Position numbers and translations under genes: made by a program
NCBI RefSeq assembly: GCF_025273675.1
Contig: NZ_CP045809.1
Location: forward strand, 4,650,001-4,714,000
DNA length: 64,000 nucleotides
Reading direction: 5' to 3'
From: Gordonia pseudamarae
Lineage (GTDB): Bacteria > Actinomycetota > Actinomycetes > Mycobacteriales > Mycobacteriaceae
Shown here: positions 46,050 to 55,366 of the stretch, one piece after another
How the letters are laid out: the number at the start of each line of letters is the position of its first letter
Numbering within the stretch: position 1 is the stretch's first letter
Notes under the pieces: generated by a model
The model's database searches: none
What the model was told of the DNA's origin: nothing
What the model saw: only the letters and a program-made list of their open reading frames with translations

Positions 46050-47741
46050 CTACGCTAGGGTTATCTTTCGGATCTTCCCGTCGGAGTGCAGGACCCACAG
46101 GTCTTTGATCCGGTTACTGGGGTTCGGCGCCTGAGCCACGTTGTACATCGACATCGCTCGTTCCAGCTCAGAGGTCAGCTCGGCGGGGCCGATGTCGATG
46201 ATGAACCTGTCTTTTATGAACGGGGGATCATGTTTTTCCCGTGCGCTCTTGACTGCCTTCCTGATCGCCCCATGCATCGCGTAAGCGGTGTTCTTGGTGG
46301 ATTTGACTTCCACGTGGATCGCCTCACTTTCGGCGTCCTGTTGCCAAATCATGTCGTTCGACGGCGTGCGCCCAGTCCGCCTACCGTCATCGTTGTACTC
46401 CCACTCTCCAAGCGGTAGCCATTCCACCTGGTGCCCAAGCCGCTGCAAACGCTTCACTGCTTCGACCTCGTGCTGCGCGAGTGGTTCCCCGCGATAGTCG
46501 GGTAACGCTCGTTCCTGCTCGTCGGCGCGCCGCTGACTCGACCAGGGCCGGAGTTTGTGCGGGTGCGGGCTGGATCGGTGCGCGCGTTTGTCTCCCACTG
46601 TCTGGATGTCCGCGAGGCGCCGCGTTCCCATACGACGGCGGGGGGTGCGGTGGTCGATGCCGTCGAGAGGTTCCCCCTTGACAGCTGGCCGCCCGAACCT
46701 ACGCGACCAGTAGCTGACGTTGCGTACGTGCCGACGCCCGGCGGAGGTGAGTCCTTCGCGGCGTGCCCACTCGGCGGCTGCGGCCCGGTACAGGTCATCG
46801 TCATCGGCGTTGATCGCATCGTTCATCACGGCGAGGAGTTCGGTGTCGTCGAGGTCGTCGAATTGGCCGCCACCGGCCGGGACCGGTTCAGGATCGTCCG
46901 CAATCCCGGGGTCGTCGGGGCGTGCTGCTCGCGCATCCCACTCCGCTACCGCAGCGTCGTACAGCTCGTCATCCCCGACACGGTTCGCGTCCTGCATCAA
47001 CTCCAACAGGTCCGTGTCGGTGAGCCCGGACAGATCCGTTACCTGCGGCGCGACCGGCTGCTCATCGGGCGCGTCCACCGGTGGTGTCAGGACGGGGGTC
47101 TCGTTGGCCTGCACATCGGTCTGGATCAGACCCGCGTTACCCGCCCATACCTTCGCGAAGCCCAAGTTCATCGCGGTCCTGATACCGCCACGCTTGGCCT
47201 GGATTTCGGGGACCGAGAGCAACCCGGTCTTGCGGCCGGCGAGCAAATCCACGAGGTCGCAGATCATTTCCGACGGGTCACACCAGCCGCCGGCGGCGAC
47301 AAGCCCTGTGTAGTCGAGGTTTTGGGCGCCTGCATAGCAGGATACGTCGGCGGCTGCGGGGATGACGACGGCGGGCTTGGCGGCGTCCTCTACACCCTGA
47401 TCGGCATCTGCACTGTCCGTGTCCGCAGTGGTGTCACCGAGGACCTTCGCGGCGAGTTCGGCACGCCTGGCGCGGATCTCGTCGACGTGCTTGTCTGCTG
47501 CTTCCTGCACAGACTTCGCGGCAACCGCTACCGCCACCAGGTATTCGAGACCGAGTACCCCGTCTTCGGTGCCGAGGTCGGTGCCGGCGAGGGCCGAAAA
47601 CTTGTCGATGACTTCACCGAGCAGAGCGTCGAGGTCGCCACGGTTGGCGCCTTCCAACGCTTTGGCGACGGCGGAGGTGCGCTGCTTCTCGGTGCTGCCT
47701 TCGGCGGCCTTGTCGATCAGGGTCTGTAGGTCGAGTGCCAC
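46050..47741 (-). CDS. Capsid-toxin 2: shortened capsid module fused to a PD-(D/E)XK nuclease-like toxin domain
   Basis: A 563-residue protein, a paralogue of capsid-toxin 1, starting at GTG 47741. The scaffold-like N-terminus is similar, but the acidic linker is shorter and 59 capsid residues between LVAA and GGWC are deleted. The segment from EIQAKRGGIRTAM to the first linker motif is nearly identical in both genes. After YWSRRFGRPAVKGEP the proteins diverge. The last 150 residues (LGHQVEWLPLGEWEYND; SNDMIW; HVEVKSTKN; IRKAVKSAR) show the D...ExK pattern of restriction-like nucleases and recall CdiA C-terminal tRNase toxins. No immunity-sized gene follows before the protease gene 139 bp later. 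Toxin function is inferred. Confidence 0.8.
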   Translation of the reverse strand: MALDLQTLIDKAAEGSTEKQRTSAVAKALEGANRGDLDALLGEVIDKFSALAGTDLGTEDGVLGLEYLVAVAVAAKSVQEAADKHVDEIRARRAELAAKVLGDTTADTDSADADQGVEDAAKPAVVIPAAADVSCYAGAQNLDYTGLVAAGGWCDPSEMICDLVDLLAGRKTGLLSVPEIQAKRGGIRTAMNLGFAKVWAGNAGLIQTDVQANETPVLTPPVDAPDEQPVAPQVTDLSGLTDTDLLELMQDANRVGDDELYDAAVAEWDARAARPDDPGIADDPEPVPAGGGQFDDLDDTELLAVMNDAINADDDDLYRAAAAEWARREGLTSAGRRHVRNVSYWSRRFGRPAVKGEPLDGIDHRTPRRRMGTRRLADIQTVGDKRAHRSSPHPHKLRPWSSQRRADEQERALPDYRGEPLAQHEVEAVKRLQRLGHQVEWLPLGEWEYNDDGRRTGRTPSNDMIWQQDAESEAIHVEVKSTKNTAYAMHGAIRKAVKSAREKHDPPFIKDRFIIDIGPAELTSELERAMSMYNVAQAPNPSNRIKDLWVLHSDGKIRKITLA

Positions 47742-47864
47742 GGCAGTTCTCCTGTGCCGATTCCGACACCCCAGGTGTGGGGTGTTCGGTTCGGCCCATC
47801 CGCCAGCAACCGCTTACATAGGTCTATGTAGTTGTGGGTGAGCGTAAACGGTGGAGGTGCAACG
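47742..47864. repeat. Leader repeat, copy 2, before capsid-toxin 2
   Basis: Nearly identical to 40578-40700, including the ACACCCC/GGGGTGT hairpin and the AGGAGAA ribosome-binding site. Beyond 47864 the copies diverge, which marks the duplication edge. Confidence 0.9.
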
Positions 47865-47924
47865 CCGACAGCCATACACACATCTGGCAATTGACCCGCT
47901 GACTGACCAGTCTACGGAAACGAG

Positions 47925-47959
47925 GAGGCCCTGACCGGATTTCTCCTGGTCAGGGCCTC
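47925..47959 (-). terminator. Terminator after tRNA-Pro
   Basis: GAGGCCCTGACC (47925-47936) pairs perfectly with GGTCAGGGCCTC (47948-47959). It lies just downstream of the tRNA 3' end, reading leftward, and is followed by CTCGTTTCC. Confidence 0.75.
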
Positions 47960-47980
47960 TACTGCTTCTCAACCAAAGCG

Positions 47981-48054
<74 letters not shown>

Positions 48055-48121
48055 TGTGCAACCTCAGAAAGGGTACATCACCACCCACAGCAGAGGGAAA
48101 TCGCCTGGTCAGAGGCCAGAT

Positions 48122-49615
48122 TCAACCGCACGGGGCGGCTGGGTTCTCGTTGAGGCGGGCCAGGAGTTCGGTCAGGAGTTCCTGTGCCCGGGCCGGATCG
48201 ATCACCTCGAGCAGCGCCATGACGGGGGCGAGTTGATCGGGTAACGTCGGCCCGCCGTCGGCCAGGCCCAGGGCGGCCAGGATTTCCCCGGCGGCGGCCG
48301 AGTCCAGCGTGGCCTCCGATCGCAGTGCGGGTAGCGCGTCGGGCAACGCGGACAGGTCGATCGGCGGCCGTCCGCGAACATCGTCGGCGGCCCGGACCAT
48401 CGCGGCGGTCAGTGCGTCAAGGTTGTCTGCGGTCACCGGGGTGATGGTCAGGTGGGTGGTCGGTGCCAGCGCCTGACCGCTCCGCTGCCGGAGGCCCGGT
48501 TGCGGTTGCAGGGTCCAGCCGAGTTCGCGGACCCGGTCGGACCACTGGTGCGGGTCCACTCCCCGACCGGAGTCCACGTCCGGGTCGGTCCGGACGGCGA
48601 ACAGCGGCCCGGCCGGGGTGCCGACCACCCGCAGCCCGTCGATTCCGGCGACGACGCCCAGCAGTGCCTCGGTGGCCCGCCGGGTCCGGGCGGTCAGCTC
48701 CGCCAGCCCGTCGACGCCCAGGTATTGCAGGACCGCCCACGCCGCGGCCAGCGATGTGGCCGATCGGCTGCCGAGCATCGTCGGGTTGACGACGGGATAG
48801 CCGGGCCACTCGGTGGTGGCGAACGATGCTGCGCGTTTGGCGTCCCGATCGGCGAACAGCAGCACCGACACGCCTTTCGGCGAATAGCCGTACTTGTGTG
48901 CGTCCAGCGACATACTGGCCACCCCTGATATGCGAAAGTCCCAGCGCGGCAGGGGCTCACCCCAGAACGGCAACACCCAGCCGCCGATGCACGCATCGAC
49001 GTGACAGGCGATGCCCAGGGCGGCGGCGCGGGGCGCAACCTCGGCGACGGGGTCGATCACGCCGAACGGATAGTTCGGGGCGGAGACCACGACCAGCGCG
49101 GTGCGCTCGTCGCAGCGGCCGATAAGTTGGTCTGCACCGACGGTACCGTCGGTGCCGACCGGAACCCGATCCAGGTGCAGACCGAAGTATTCGGCCGCCT
49201 TGTGGAAGGCGGCGTGCGCGGTCACCGGGGCGACGATGACGGGCGGTCCGGCGACACCGGGGTGGCGTGTCCGCCACCGGTCCCGCGCGGATTTCACCGC
49301 CAGCAGGCAGCTTTCGGTGCCGCCACTGGTGACCACACCGACAGTGTCCGCACCGTGGACGAGTCCGGCGGCGAATCCGATCACGTCGGCCTCCATCCGG
49401 GCGACGGACCCGAACGCGGTGGGGTCCAGACCGTTGACGTGCTGCACCTGTTCGGCCGCGCGGCGCGCCAGTTCGTCGACGACGGCCAGGCCGGGGTCGT
49501 AGACGTACGACAGGACCCGGCCGCCCCTGGTGGGAGCGTCACCCGCGCGCAGATCGGTGAGCCGGGCGAGTACTTCCTCCACACGCGGATCAGTCACCGG
49601 CCGCCCTCTCTTCAC
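48122..49615 (-). CDS. PLP-dependent aspartate/glutamate decarboxylase or S1P-lyase-like enzyme
   Basis: A 497-residue fold-type I PLP enzyme of the group II decarboxylase/sphingosine-phosphate-lyase type. VVTSGGTESCLLAVKSARD binds the phosphate, ACHVDACIGGWVLPF carries the Asp that contacts the pyridine nitrogen, and SLDAHKYGYSPKG carries the Schiff-base Lys. The substrate is uncertain: sphingoid-type phosphates or an amino acid such as aspartate (for beta-alanine) are possible. It overlaps the end of the upstream symporter gene by 26 bp; a GTG a few codons later would reduce that. Confidence 0.88.
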   Translation of the reverse strand: MKRGRPVTDPRVEEVLARLTDLRAGDAPTRGGRVLSYVYDPGLAVVDELARRAAEQVQHVNGLDPTAFGSVARMEADVIGFAAGLVHGADTVGVVTSGGTESCLLAVKSARDRWRTRHPGVAGPPVIVAPVTAHAAFHKAAEYFGLHLDRVPVGTDGTVGADQLIGRCDERTALVVVSAPNYPFGVIDPVAEVAPRAAALGIACHVDACIGGWVLPFWGEPLPRWDFRISGVASMSLDAHKYGYSPKGVSVLLFADRDAKRAASFATTEWPGYPVVNPTMLGSRSATSLAAAWAVLQYLGVDGLAELTARTRRATEALLGVVAGIDGLRVVGTPAGPLFAVRTDPDVDSGRGVDPHQWSDRVRELGWTLQPQPGLRQRSGQALAPTTHLTITPVTADNLDALTAAMVRAADDVRGRPPIDLSALPDALPALRSEATLDSAAAGEILAALGLADGGPTLPDQLAPVMALLEVIDPARAQELLTELLARLNENPAAPCG

Positions 49616-50981
49616 TTCGTGGATCAGAGCTGTTGCGCCGCAGCGGGTAGCGCACGATCAGCGGCACGCTCAGCAACGCCAGTGCGGCGGGCAGCACGCT
49701 GAACCCGACAACCATCGCGTCGAGGGCTGATCCGGGTTGCGTCACGGCACCGGGCTCGTCGGACGAGATGTATCCACCGACTGCGAGGGCGACGGTGAAC
49801 AACACCGAACCCAGTGCCATCCCGGAGGTTTCACCGGCCGTCCACACACCGCCGATGGTGCCCGCCGAACTCTCGCCGTGCCTCGCCTCGTCGTGCCCGA
49901 TCACATCGGGCAGCATCGCCAGCGGCAGCGACTGCATTCCCGCGTAGGCGGCACCGGCGATGGCGACCGAACCGTACACCCACACCCCCGACGACCACCA
50001 CAGCCCGGTCAACGATATTGCGGCGACTGCGAACAACACTGTGGCGGCGATGAATCCGTACTCCTTGCCCCTTCGCCGGGCGATCGCTCCCCACAGTGGC
50101 GCACAGATCAGGGCGGGTGCGATGAGCGCGGTGAACAGCGCCGACACCGCGGCCTCCGAGTCGAGTACCCAGGTGGCCACGTATTGCGCACCGGCCAGCA
50201 TGAGTCCGGTCGCCAAACCTTGAAGAACGAATGCCCCCAGCAGCATTCGAAGTGCCCGGCTACGTCGCAGGGCGGCGATCGCCGCCCAGTACGCCCGCGC
50301 CGGCGACATCGGGACGGCACCGTCCGCGACCACCTGCCGCGCGTCGTCGGCGGCCCGCGACGACACCCACATACTCACGCCCATCAGCGCACCGGTGACC
50401 ACGGCCATCAGCAGGTAGCCGACCGCCTCCGAACCCCCGGCATCCCGCAGCGCCGGGCCACCGGCCCCGAACACGAGGATCCCTACCGACAGCACCACCA
50501 CCCGCACCGTGAGCAGCCGGGTGCGCTGGTCGTAGTCGTCGGTGAGTTCGGCGGGCAGGGCGATGAACGGAACCTGGAACAGACTGAATGCCGTGGCCGA
50601 GAACAGGAATGCCGCCGCCACCCACAGTGCCTGCGCGGCCGTGGGCAGCGTGCCCGGCGCGGAGAAGGTGACGACGAAGGCGACGGGCAGGCTGATCGCC
50701 CCGAGCACCATCAGCTGCCGGCGCGACCCGCGCACCGCCGCGAGGCGATCGCTGACGAACCCGATCGCCGGGTCGATCACCACATCCCAGATCTTCGCCA
50801 CCACTATCAGGGCACCGGCCGCCAACGCCGGCACGCCCAGGGTGTCGGTCAGGTAGTACACCAGCACCAGCCCCGGCAGCGTCCCGAAGGCCGCCGTGCC
50901 CACCGACCCGATCCCGTACCGGATCACCGTCCGGCGGCGCAACGGCGGCGGTTCAGTCACCGACGGCCACCGGCAGATCAT
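49590..50981 (-). CDS. GPH-type sugar:cation symporter (MFS)
   Basis: A 463-residue membrane protein with 12 predicted helices. The segment around FGTLPGLVLVYYLTDTLG, then VVAKIWDVVIDPAIGFVSDR, is typical of the glycoside-pentoside-hexuronide symporters (MelB type). It probably imports a sugar or related solute with H+ or Na+. It overlaps the sulfurtransferase gene upstream by 29 bp if the start at 50981 is used; a GTG a few codons downstream (VTEPPPLRRR) would give a shorter overlap. It lies in an operon-like run of leftward genes. Confidence 0.9.
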   Translation of the reverse strand: MICRWPSVTEPPPLRRRTVIRYGIGSVGTAAFGTLPGLVLVYYLTDTLGVPALAAGALIVVAKIWDVVIDPAIGFVSDRLAAVRGSRRQLMVLGAISLPVAFVVTFSAPGTLPTAAQALWVAAAFLFSATAFSLFQVPFIALPAELTDDYDQRTRLLTVRVVVLSVGILVFGAGGPALRDAGGSEAVGYLLMAVVTGALMGVSMWVSSRAADDARQVVADGAVPMSPARAYWAAIAALRRSRALRMLLGAFVLQGLATGLMLAGAQYVATWVLDSEAAVSALFTALIAPALICAPLWGAIARRRGKEYGFIAATVLFAVAAISLTGLWWSSGVWVYGSVAIAGAAYAGMQSLPLAMLPDVIGHDEARHGESSAGTIGGVWTAGETSGMALGSVLFTVALAVGGYISSDEPGAVTQPGSALDAMVVGFSVLPAALALLSVPLIVRYPLRRNSSDPRSEERAAGD

Positions 50982-51774
50982 GATTGGACCACTGCGACCA
51001 CGACCCGGGGAACAGCGCGGCGCCGAATCCGGCGATGGCCAGCGCCGCGATCTGATGTGCCGCGTTCACCCCCGAGCCGCAATAGGTGCCGACTGGTCTT
51101 CCGTCGCCGATGCCGAGCGCCGTGAACCGTTCCCGCAGGTCCCGGGCCGACCTGAAACGGCCGTCAGCGGTGAGATTGTCGACGGTGGGTGCACTGACGG
51201 CCCCCGGAATGTGCCCGGCCTTGGGGTCGATCGGTTCGGTGTCCCCACGGAACCTCTCGGGCGCACGCGCATCGAGCAGCATCCCATCGAAGCCGCCGGC
51301 CTGCTCCAGCGTCAGTGTCGGCAACGCCCCGTCGGCCAATTCGACCCGCCCGGGCTCGGGCAGCACATCGTCGGTCGCCGACGGCAGCCCCGCGGCCACC
51401 CACGCCGGCAGTGCGCCGTCGAGTAACCGGACATCGGTCAGTCCCGCCCAGCGCAACAACCACCAGGCCCGCGCGGCGGCCAGGTTGCCGCCGCCGTCGT
51501 AGGCGACGACGGCGGTTCCGGGGTTGATCCCCCATCGTCGCGCCGCCCGCCGCAGATCGTCGGCGGCGGGCAGCGGATGCCGCCCGTCGGCGGGTTCGCC
51601 GTGCGCCGCGAGTTCGGTGTCGAGGTCGACGTACACCGCGCCCGGAATGTGTCCATGCAAGTACTCACCGTGACCGGGCGGCCCGCCGAGCGTCCACCGC
51701 ACATCGAGCACGACGGGCGGGTGGGGACCGGCGAGCGCGGCGGCCAGGTCGTCGACCGAGATCAGCACGGACAT
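50953..51774 (-). CDS. Two-domain thiosulfate/3-mercaptopyruvate sulfurtransferase
   Basis: A 273-residue rhodanese-fold protein with two domains: an inactive N-terminal one (VVLDVRWTLGGPPGHGEYLHG) and an active C-terminal one with the catalytic Cys in VGTYCGSGVNAAH. The active loop CGSGV fits 3-mercaptopyruvate/thiosulfate sulfurtransferases. It moves a sulfane sulfur to cyanide or thiols. It overlaps the following symporter gene. Confidence 0.94.
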   Translation of the reverse strand: MSVLISVDDLAAALAGPHPPVVLDVRWTLGGPPGHGEYLHGHIPGAVYVDLDTELAAHGEPADGRHPLPAADDLRRAARRWGINPGTAVVAYDGGGNLAAARAWWLLRWAGLTDVRLLDGALPAWVAAGLPSATDDVLPEPGRVELADGALPTLTLEQAGGFDGMLLDARAPERFRGDTEPIDPKAGHIPGAVSAPTVDNLTADGRFRSARDLRERFTALGIGDGRPVGTYCGSGVNAAHQIAALAIAGFGAALFPGSWSQWSNHDLPVAVGD

Positions 51775-51858
51775 AGGGTCAAACCTAGATGCCCACCGGC
51801 ACCCGGTCCACCGTCTTGCGCGTCCCGGCCCAACGCGAACAGAACACCCGGGGTTCGG

Positions 51859-53253
51859 CTAGGGGGCGGCCCCGCCGGCCCGTGCCCGGTACTCGGTGAG
51901 GAACACCGCCTCGGCCAGCGCGAGGTGCTCGATCTCCGACGGATCCACCGACTCGTTGGGTGCGTGGATCAGGCAGGCCGGTTCCTCGACGCCCAGCAGC
52001 ATGATCTCGGCGTCGGGGAATGTCTCGGCGAGCACACTGCACAGCGGGATCGACCCGCCCTGCCCTTGCCGCGACACCGGAACCCCGTACGACGCCGACA
52101 ACGCGTCCACCAGTGTGTCGTGGCCGGGCCCGGACGTCGCGCCCGAGAACGGTGACCCGACGGCCTCCCGTTCCACCGACACCCGCACGCCCCACGGCGC
52201 GGCCGCGGTCAGGTGGTCGACGAGCAGATCCTGCGCGCGGACGGCGTCCATACCCGGTGGCACCCGCAAGTTGATGCGGGCACGGGCATGGGGCACCACC
52301 GACGCCGATGATCCGACGACGGGCGGACAGTCGATCCCGAGCACGGTGACGGCCGGTCGCGCCCACAGCATTTCGGCGACCGACCCGGAGCCGACCAAGC
52401 GCACCCCGTCGAGTACCTTCGCATCGGCCCGGAATGCCTCCTCCGGATACTCGACACCGGACCAGCTCTGATCGGCGGCCAGTCCGTCGATCGTGGTGTC
52501 GCCGTGCTCGTTTCGCAGGGTGGCGAGCATTGTGATCAATGCGGCCAGCGCGTCGGGCGCCGCCCCGCCGTACATACCCGAATGCATCGCCGAACCCAGC
52601 GCCTCCACGGACACGACCACGTTCGCCACGCCCCGCAGGCTGGTGGTGAGTGTGGGCCTGCCGACGGCGAAATTACCGGAGTCACAGATCAAGATGACGT
52701 CGGCCTGCGCGAATTCGGGCCGAGCCACCACAAAATCCTCGATACCGCCGCCACCTTGTTCTTCCGAACCCTCCCCGAGAATTTTGACGGTGACCGGCAA
52801 CTGCCCGGGTGCGATCGGGGCACCGTCCGCCAGGGCACGCAATGCGGTGAGGTGCACAGCGATGTTGCCTTTGCAGTCGGCCGCTCCGCGTCCGTACCAG
52901 CGACCGTCCCGTTCGGTGAGTTCCCAGACCGGGGAATCCCATTCGTCCTCACCGAGCGGAGGCTGCACATCGTGGTGGAAGTACAGCAGTACCGTCGGTG
53001 CGCCGTCAGAACCCGCGATTCTGCCGGTGACGGCCTTGCTGCCGTCGGAGGTGACATGCGCTGCGACATCGGCGAAACCGAGATCGCCGAATGCCGTCAG
53101 CAGCCAGTCGACCATGCCGTCGCATTCGGTGACCGGGAACTGCTCGGCATCGAACACCGAACGGAACGCCACCATTTCGGTCAGATCCGTCTTCGCTCGC
53201 GGCATCAGGTTCCGAACCTGTTCCCGCAAAGTACTGTTCACACCACTCATCAC
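51859..53253 (-). CDS. M20-family dipeptidase/metallopeptidase
   Basis: A 464-residue zinc peptidase of the M20 (carnosinase/ArgE/DapE) type. Metal and catalytic residues are visible in LLYFHHDVQPP, YGRGAADCKGNIAVH, GEGSEEQGGGGIEDF and CDSGNFAV; the dimerisation domain carries a conserved His (GSAMHSGMYGG). It probably cleaves dipeptides or N-acyl amino acids. It starts at ATG 53253, 14 bp after the DUF2252 gene end. Confidence 0.94.
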   Translation of the reverse strand: MMSGVNSTLREQVRNLMPRAKTDLTEMVAFRSVFDAEQFPVTECDGMVDWLLTAFGDLGFADVAAHVTSDGSKAVTGRIAGSDGAPTVLLYFHHDVQPPLGEDEWDSPVWELTERDGRWYGRGAADCKGNIAVHLTALRALADGAPIAPGQLPVTVKILGEGSEEQGGGGIEDFVVARPEFAQADVILICDSGNFAVGRPTLTTSLRGVANVVVSVEALGSAMHSGMYGGAAPDALAALITMLATLRNEHGDTTIDGLAADQSWSGVEYPEEAFRADAKVLDGVRLVGSGSVAEMLWARPAVTVLGIDCPPVVGSSASVVPHARARINLRVPPGMDAVRAQDLLVDHLTAAAPWGVRVSVEREAVGSPFSGATSGPGHDTLVDALSASYGVPVSRQGQGGSIPLCSVLAETFPDAEIMLLGVEEPACLIHAPNESVDPSEIEHLALAEAVFLTEYRARAGGAAP

Positions 53254-53267
53254 ACACCTCCGTCGGT

Positions 53268-54716
53268 TCAGTACGCGAGGTCGGCCGCTTCGATCCGGCC
53301 GGAGTCGATCGCCGCCATCATCGCCGCGTGATCACCTTGGTTGATATCTGCGTAGGCGAGCGCGAACTCCGCGATGGCCTCGTCGAAGTCGTCGTCGGCA
53401 GCGAGATAGGCGGCGATCTCATGACGACTCGCGGTGCGGGCGTGAGCTTGGGCGAGCGTACGACCGCACAGCGCGGCATAGGCCTTCATCCCGTCCGGAT
53501 CCAGCGCCTCGACCACCACCGACCCCTTGCCGTCACGCAACTGGCGCACGTAGTAGTCGTGCAGATGATCGTCGGCGTCACGGCCGGTGATGGCACCGAG
53601 CATCTGATCACTGGCCGCCTGCATGATCTGCTGCCCCTCGATCACCCGCCACCCTTCACCCGGATAGTCGGGGACAGGCACGTAATCGGCCAGTACCGAC
53701 CGCTGGGCCTGCTTGACCTGCAACATCAGCGGGTCGTTCTTGCCCTTGCCCCACAGCAGGATCACCCATGCCTGCAGTCCGACGCTGCCGACCCCGACCA
53801 CCTTGCGGGCCACATCGACGATCTCGTACTGGTCGTAGAGTGCGCTGATGTGGTCGGGCAGGCTGTCGCGGTACAGGCCCATGAGCGCGGTACCGGCCGC
53901 CGCCACCTCACCGGCCGTTCGCACGCCGCCGCCGGGGAACATCCGGTCGGCGGCCAGTTCGCTCAACGGCACCAGCAGCGGCGGATCACTGCGGATGTGC
54001 GCGCGGCCCCGCTCATCGATCCGGCAGAGTTTGCTGACGGCCTGCATGCTGTCACGGTGGCGCGCCTTCTTCAGCATCTTCTGGGTGCTCTTGGCGGTCG
54101 AGGTGTCAAGCTTCTGCCGCAACTCCGGGAACCGCGTGTCGACGTCGATCCTGGCGTACCAGCAATCCAGCGTCGACATCTCGACGCTCTCGGCCAGGTA
54201 TCGCCGGTAGTGCCGGGCCACCGCCGCGGCATGTTTGGCCGTGTGTTTCGGCGGGAATCCGTTGTTCCGGCCCGCGATCACCACACTCGCCGCCAGCCGC
54301 TTGACGTCCCACTCGAACGGACCGGGGTGGGTTTCATCGAAGTCGTTGATATCGAAGATCATCCGGCGTTCCCTGGTGTAGAACACACCGAAATTGCTCA
54401 GGTGGGCGTCACCGCACAGCTGCGTCCGGATACCGCTGTCCGGGGTGGCCGCGAGATCGGCGGTCATCACCGCCGCCGCGCCACGATAGAAGGTGAACGG
54501 AGTCGCCGACATCCGGGCGTGCCGGACCGGGATCAGATCCGCATCCCTGGTCAGGGCCTGGTCCTCGAGTATCGACACCGGATCGCGGCGCCCGGACACC
54601 GCGGGTACCTCCGCGAGCTGAGCAATCGTTGCTGGGCTGATGACATCCTCCTCGAACCGAACACCATGACTGCGCGTCGGGCGGACGCCTGACGATTGTC
54701 CCACGACACCCGCCAT
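53268..54716 (-). CDS. DUF2252 family protein (kinase-like fold)
   Basis: A 482-residue protein matching DUF2252: RHARMSATPFTFYRGAA near the N-terminus, CGDAHLSNFGVF and IFDINDFDETHPGPFEWDVK in the middle, and a late GKGSVVVEALDPDG. The GDAHxxN...DxNDFD pattern resembles the catalytic loop and metal site of aminoglycoside-phosphotransferase-like kinases. Substrate and role are unknown. It precedes the M20 peptidase gene with 14 bp between them. Confidence 0.92.
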   Translation of the reverse strand: MAGVVGQSSGVRPTRSHGVRFEEDVISPATIAQLAEVPAVSGRRDPVSILEDQALTRDADLIPVRHARMSATPFTFYRGAAAVMTADLAATPDSGIRTQLCGDAHLSNFGVFYTRERRMIFDINDFDETHPGPFEWDVKRLAASVVIAGRNNGFPPKHTAKHAAAVARHYRRYLAESVEMSTLDCWYARIDVDTRFPELRQKLDTSTAKSTQKMLKKARHRDSMQAVSKLCRIDERGRAHIRSDPPLLVPLSELAADRMFPGGGVRTAGEVAAAGTALMGLYRDSLPDHISALYDQYEIVDVARKVVGVGSVGLQAWVILLWGKGKNDPLMLQVKQAQRSVLADYVPVPDYPGEGWRVIEGQQIMQAASDQMLGAITGRDADDHLHDYYVRQLRDGKGSVVVEALDPDGMKAYAALCGRTLAQAHARTASRHEIAAYLAADDDFDEAIAEFALAYADINQGDHAAMMAAIDSGRIEAADLAY

Positions 54717-54809
54717 CCGACGGATCGATTCTCCGACAAGGACGGTGACGCCGGCCCTGCTGTTCGCCGGACCGGAGGCCGAGAAGAAGAGAGACTCGGG
54801 TAATCCGGA

Positions 54810-55265
54810 CTATTCGGGAATCTCGTCGGCGTAGGACTCGGCGAACGAGACCCGCGGGGTGGTCGCGGCCTGATAGGCGGCGATACCTGCCAACACGAGT
54901 GCCGACAGTGCGAACACCACTGCCACCACGATGAACGAGATCGTCACAACCGTGCCCAGTGCACCGTCGACCGGATCGGTCACCAGCGCGCCGAACGCGG
55001 CCAGCGCCGCACCGAGCAATGCCCATGCCGCAGCCCGTACCCGCGGGCCGATCACCGCGGCATAGAACAGCCGCTGGTAGATCGTCGTCTCGTATTCTTC
55101 GACGGCCGCGATGCGCACCGGATCACCGGCGGCCAGCGAGCGCAGTTCCCGCGCCAGTTCCGTGCCTGCGCCCAGCGTCGTGGTCTCCCGGTCCCGGTAG
55201 CGCACATAGGCGACGACGGCGACGGCCGCGGCGATCAATCCAAGTCCAGCCCACCCTGTATCCAC
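54810..55265 (-). CDS. Small membrane protein of unknown function
   Basis: A 151-residue protein. A first hydrophobic helix (GLIAAAVAVVAYVRY) is followed by a cytoplasmic segment ending in IYQRLFYAAVIGPRVRA. Two more helices lie at about residues 78-95 and 103-130 (VVTISFIVVAVVFALSALVL), then an acidic tail. No family is recognised. It is preceded by a short gap after the ohr gene, which lies on the same strand. Confidence 0.75.
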   Translation of the reverse strand: MDTGWAGLGLIAAAVAVVAYVRYRDRETTTLGAGTELARELRSLAAGDPVRIAAVEEYETTIYQRLFYAAVIGPRVRAAAWALLGAALAAFGALVTDPVDGALGTVVTISFIVVAVVFALSALVLAGIAAYQAATTPRVSFAESYADEIPE

Positions 55266-55366
55266 GAGTGAATACGCTACCCGGATGAGTGCGGCACCTC
55301 ACACCGCCCCGCCGAACCCGGTTCCGACGGCACCGTGATGCCACCGGAACCGGGCTGTCTCGCGCC

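Larger units (their letters stand above)
38158..47980. mobile_element. Phage-derived capsid/protease/toxin island beside tRNA-Pro
   Basis: All phage-like genes here run leftward: capsid-toxin 2, protease, an IS3-family insertion, a broken third gene, RMF-like and DUF7196-like genes, capsid-toxin 1, a possible immunity gene and a protease remnant. Terminase, portal, tail, lysis and integrase genes are absent. The right side ends near a tRNA-Pro gene, a common phage attachment site; the left side ends inside a broken monooxygenase gene. I found no direct repeat of the tRNA 3' end on the left, so excision as a unit is unlikely. It appears to be a decayed and rearranged, or domesticated, head module. 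Confidence 0.75.
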
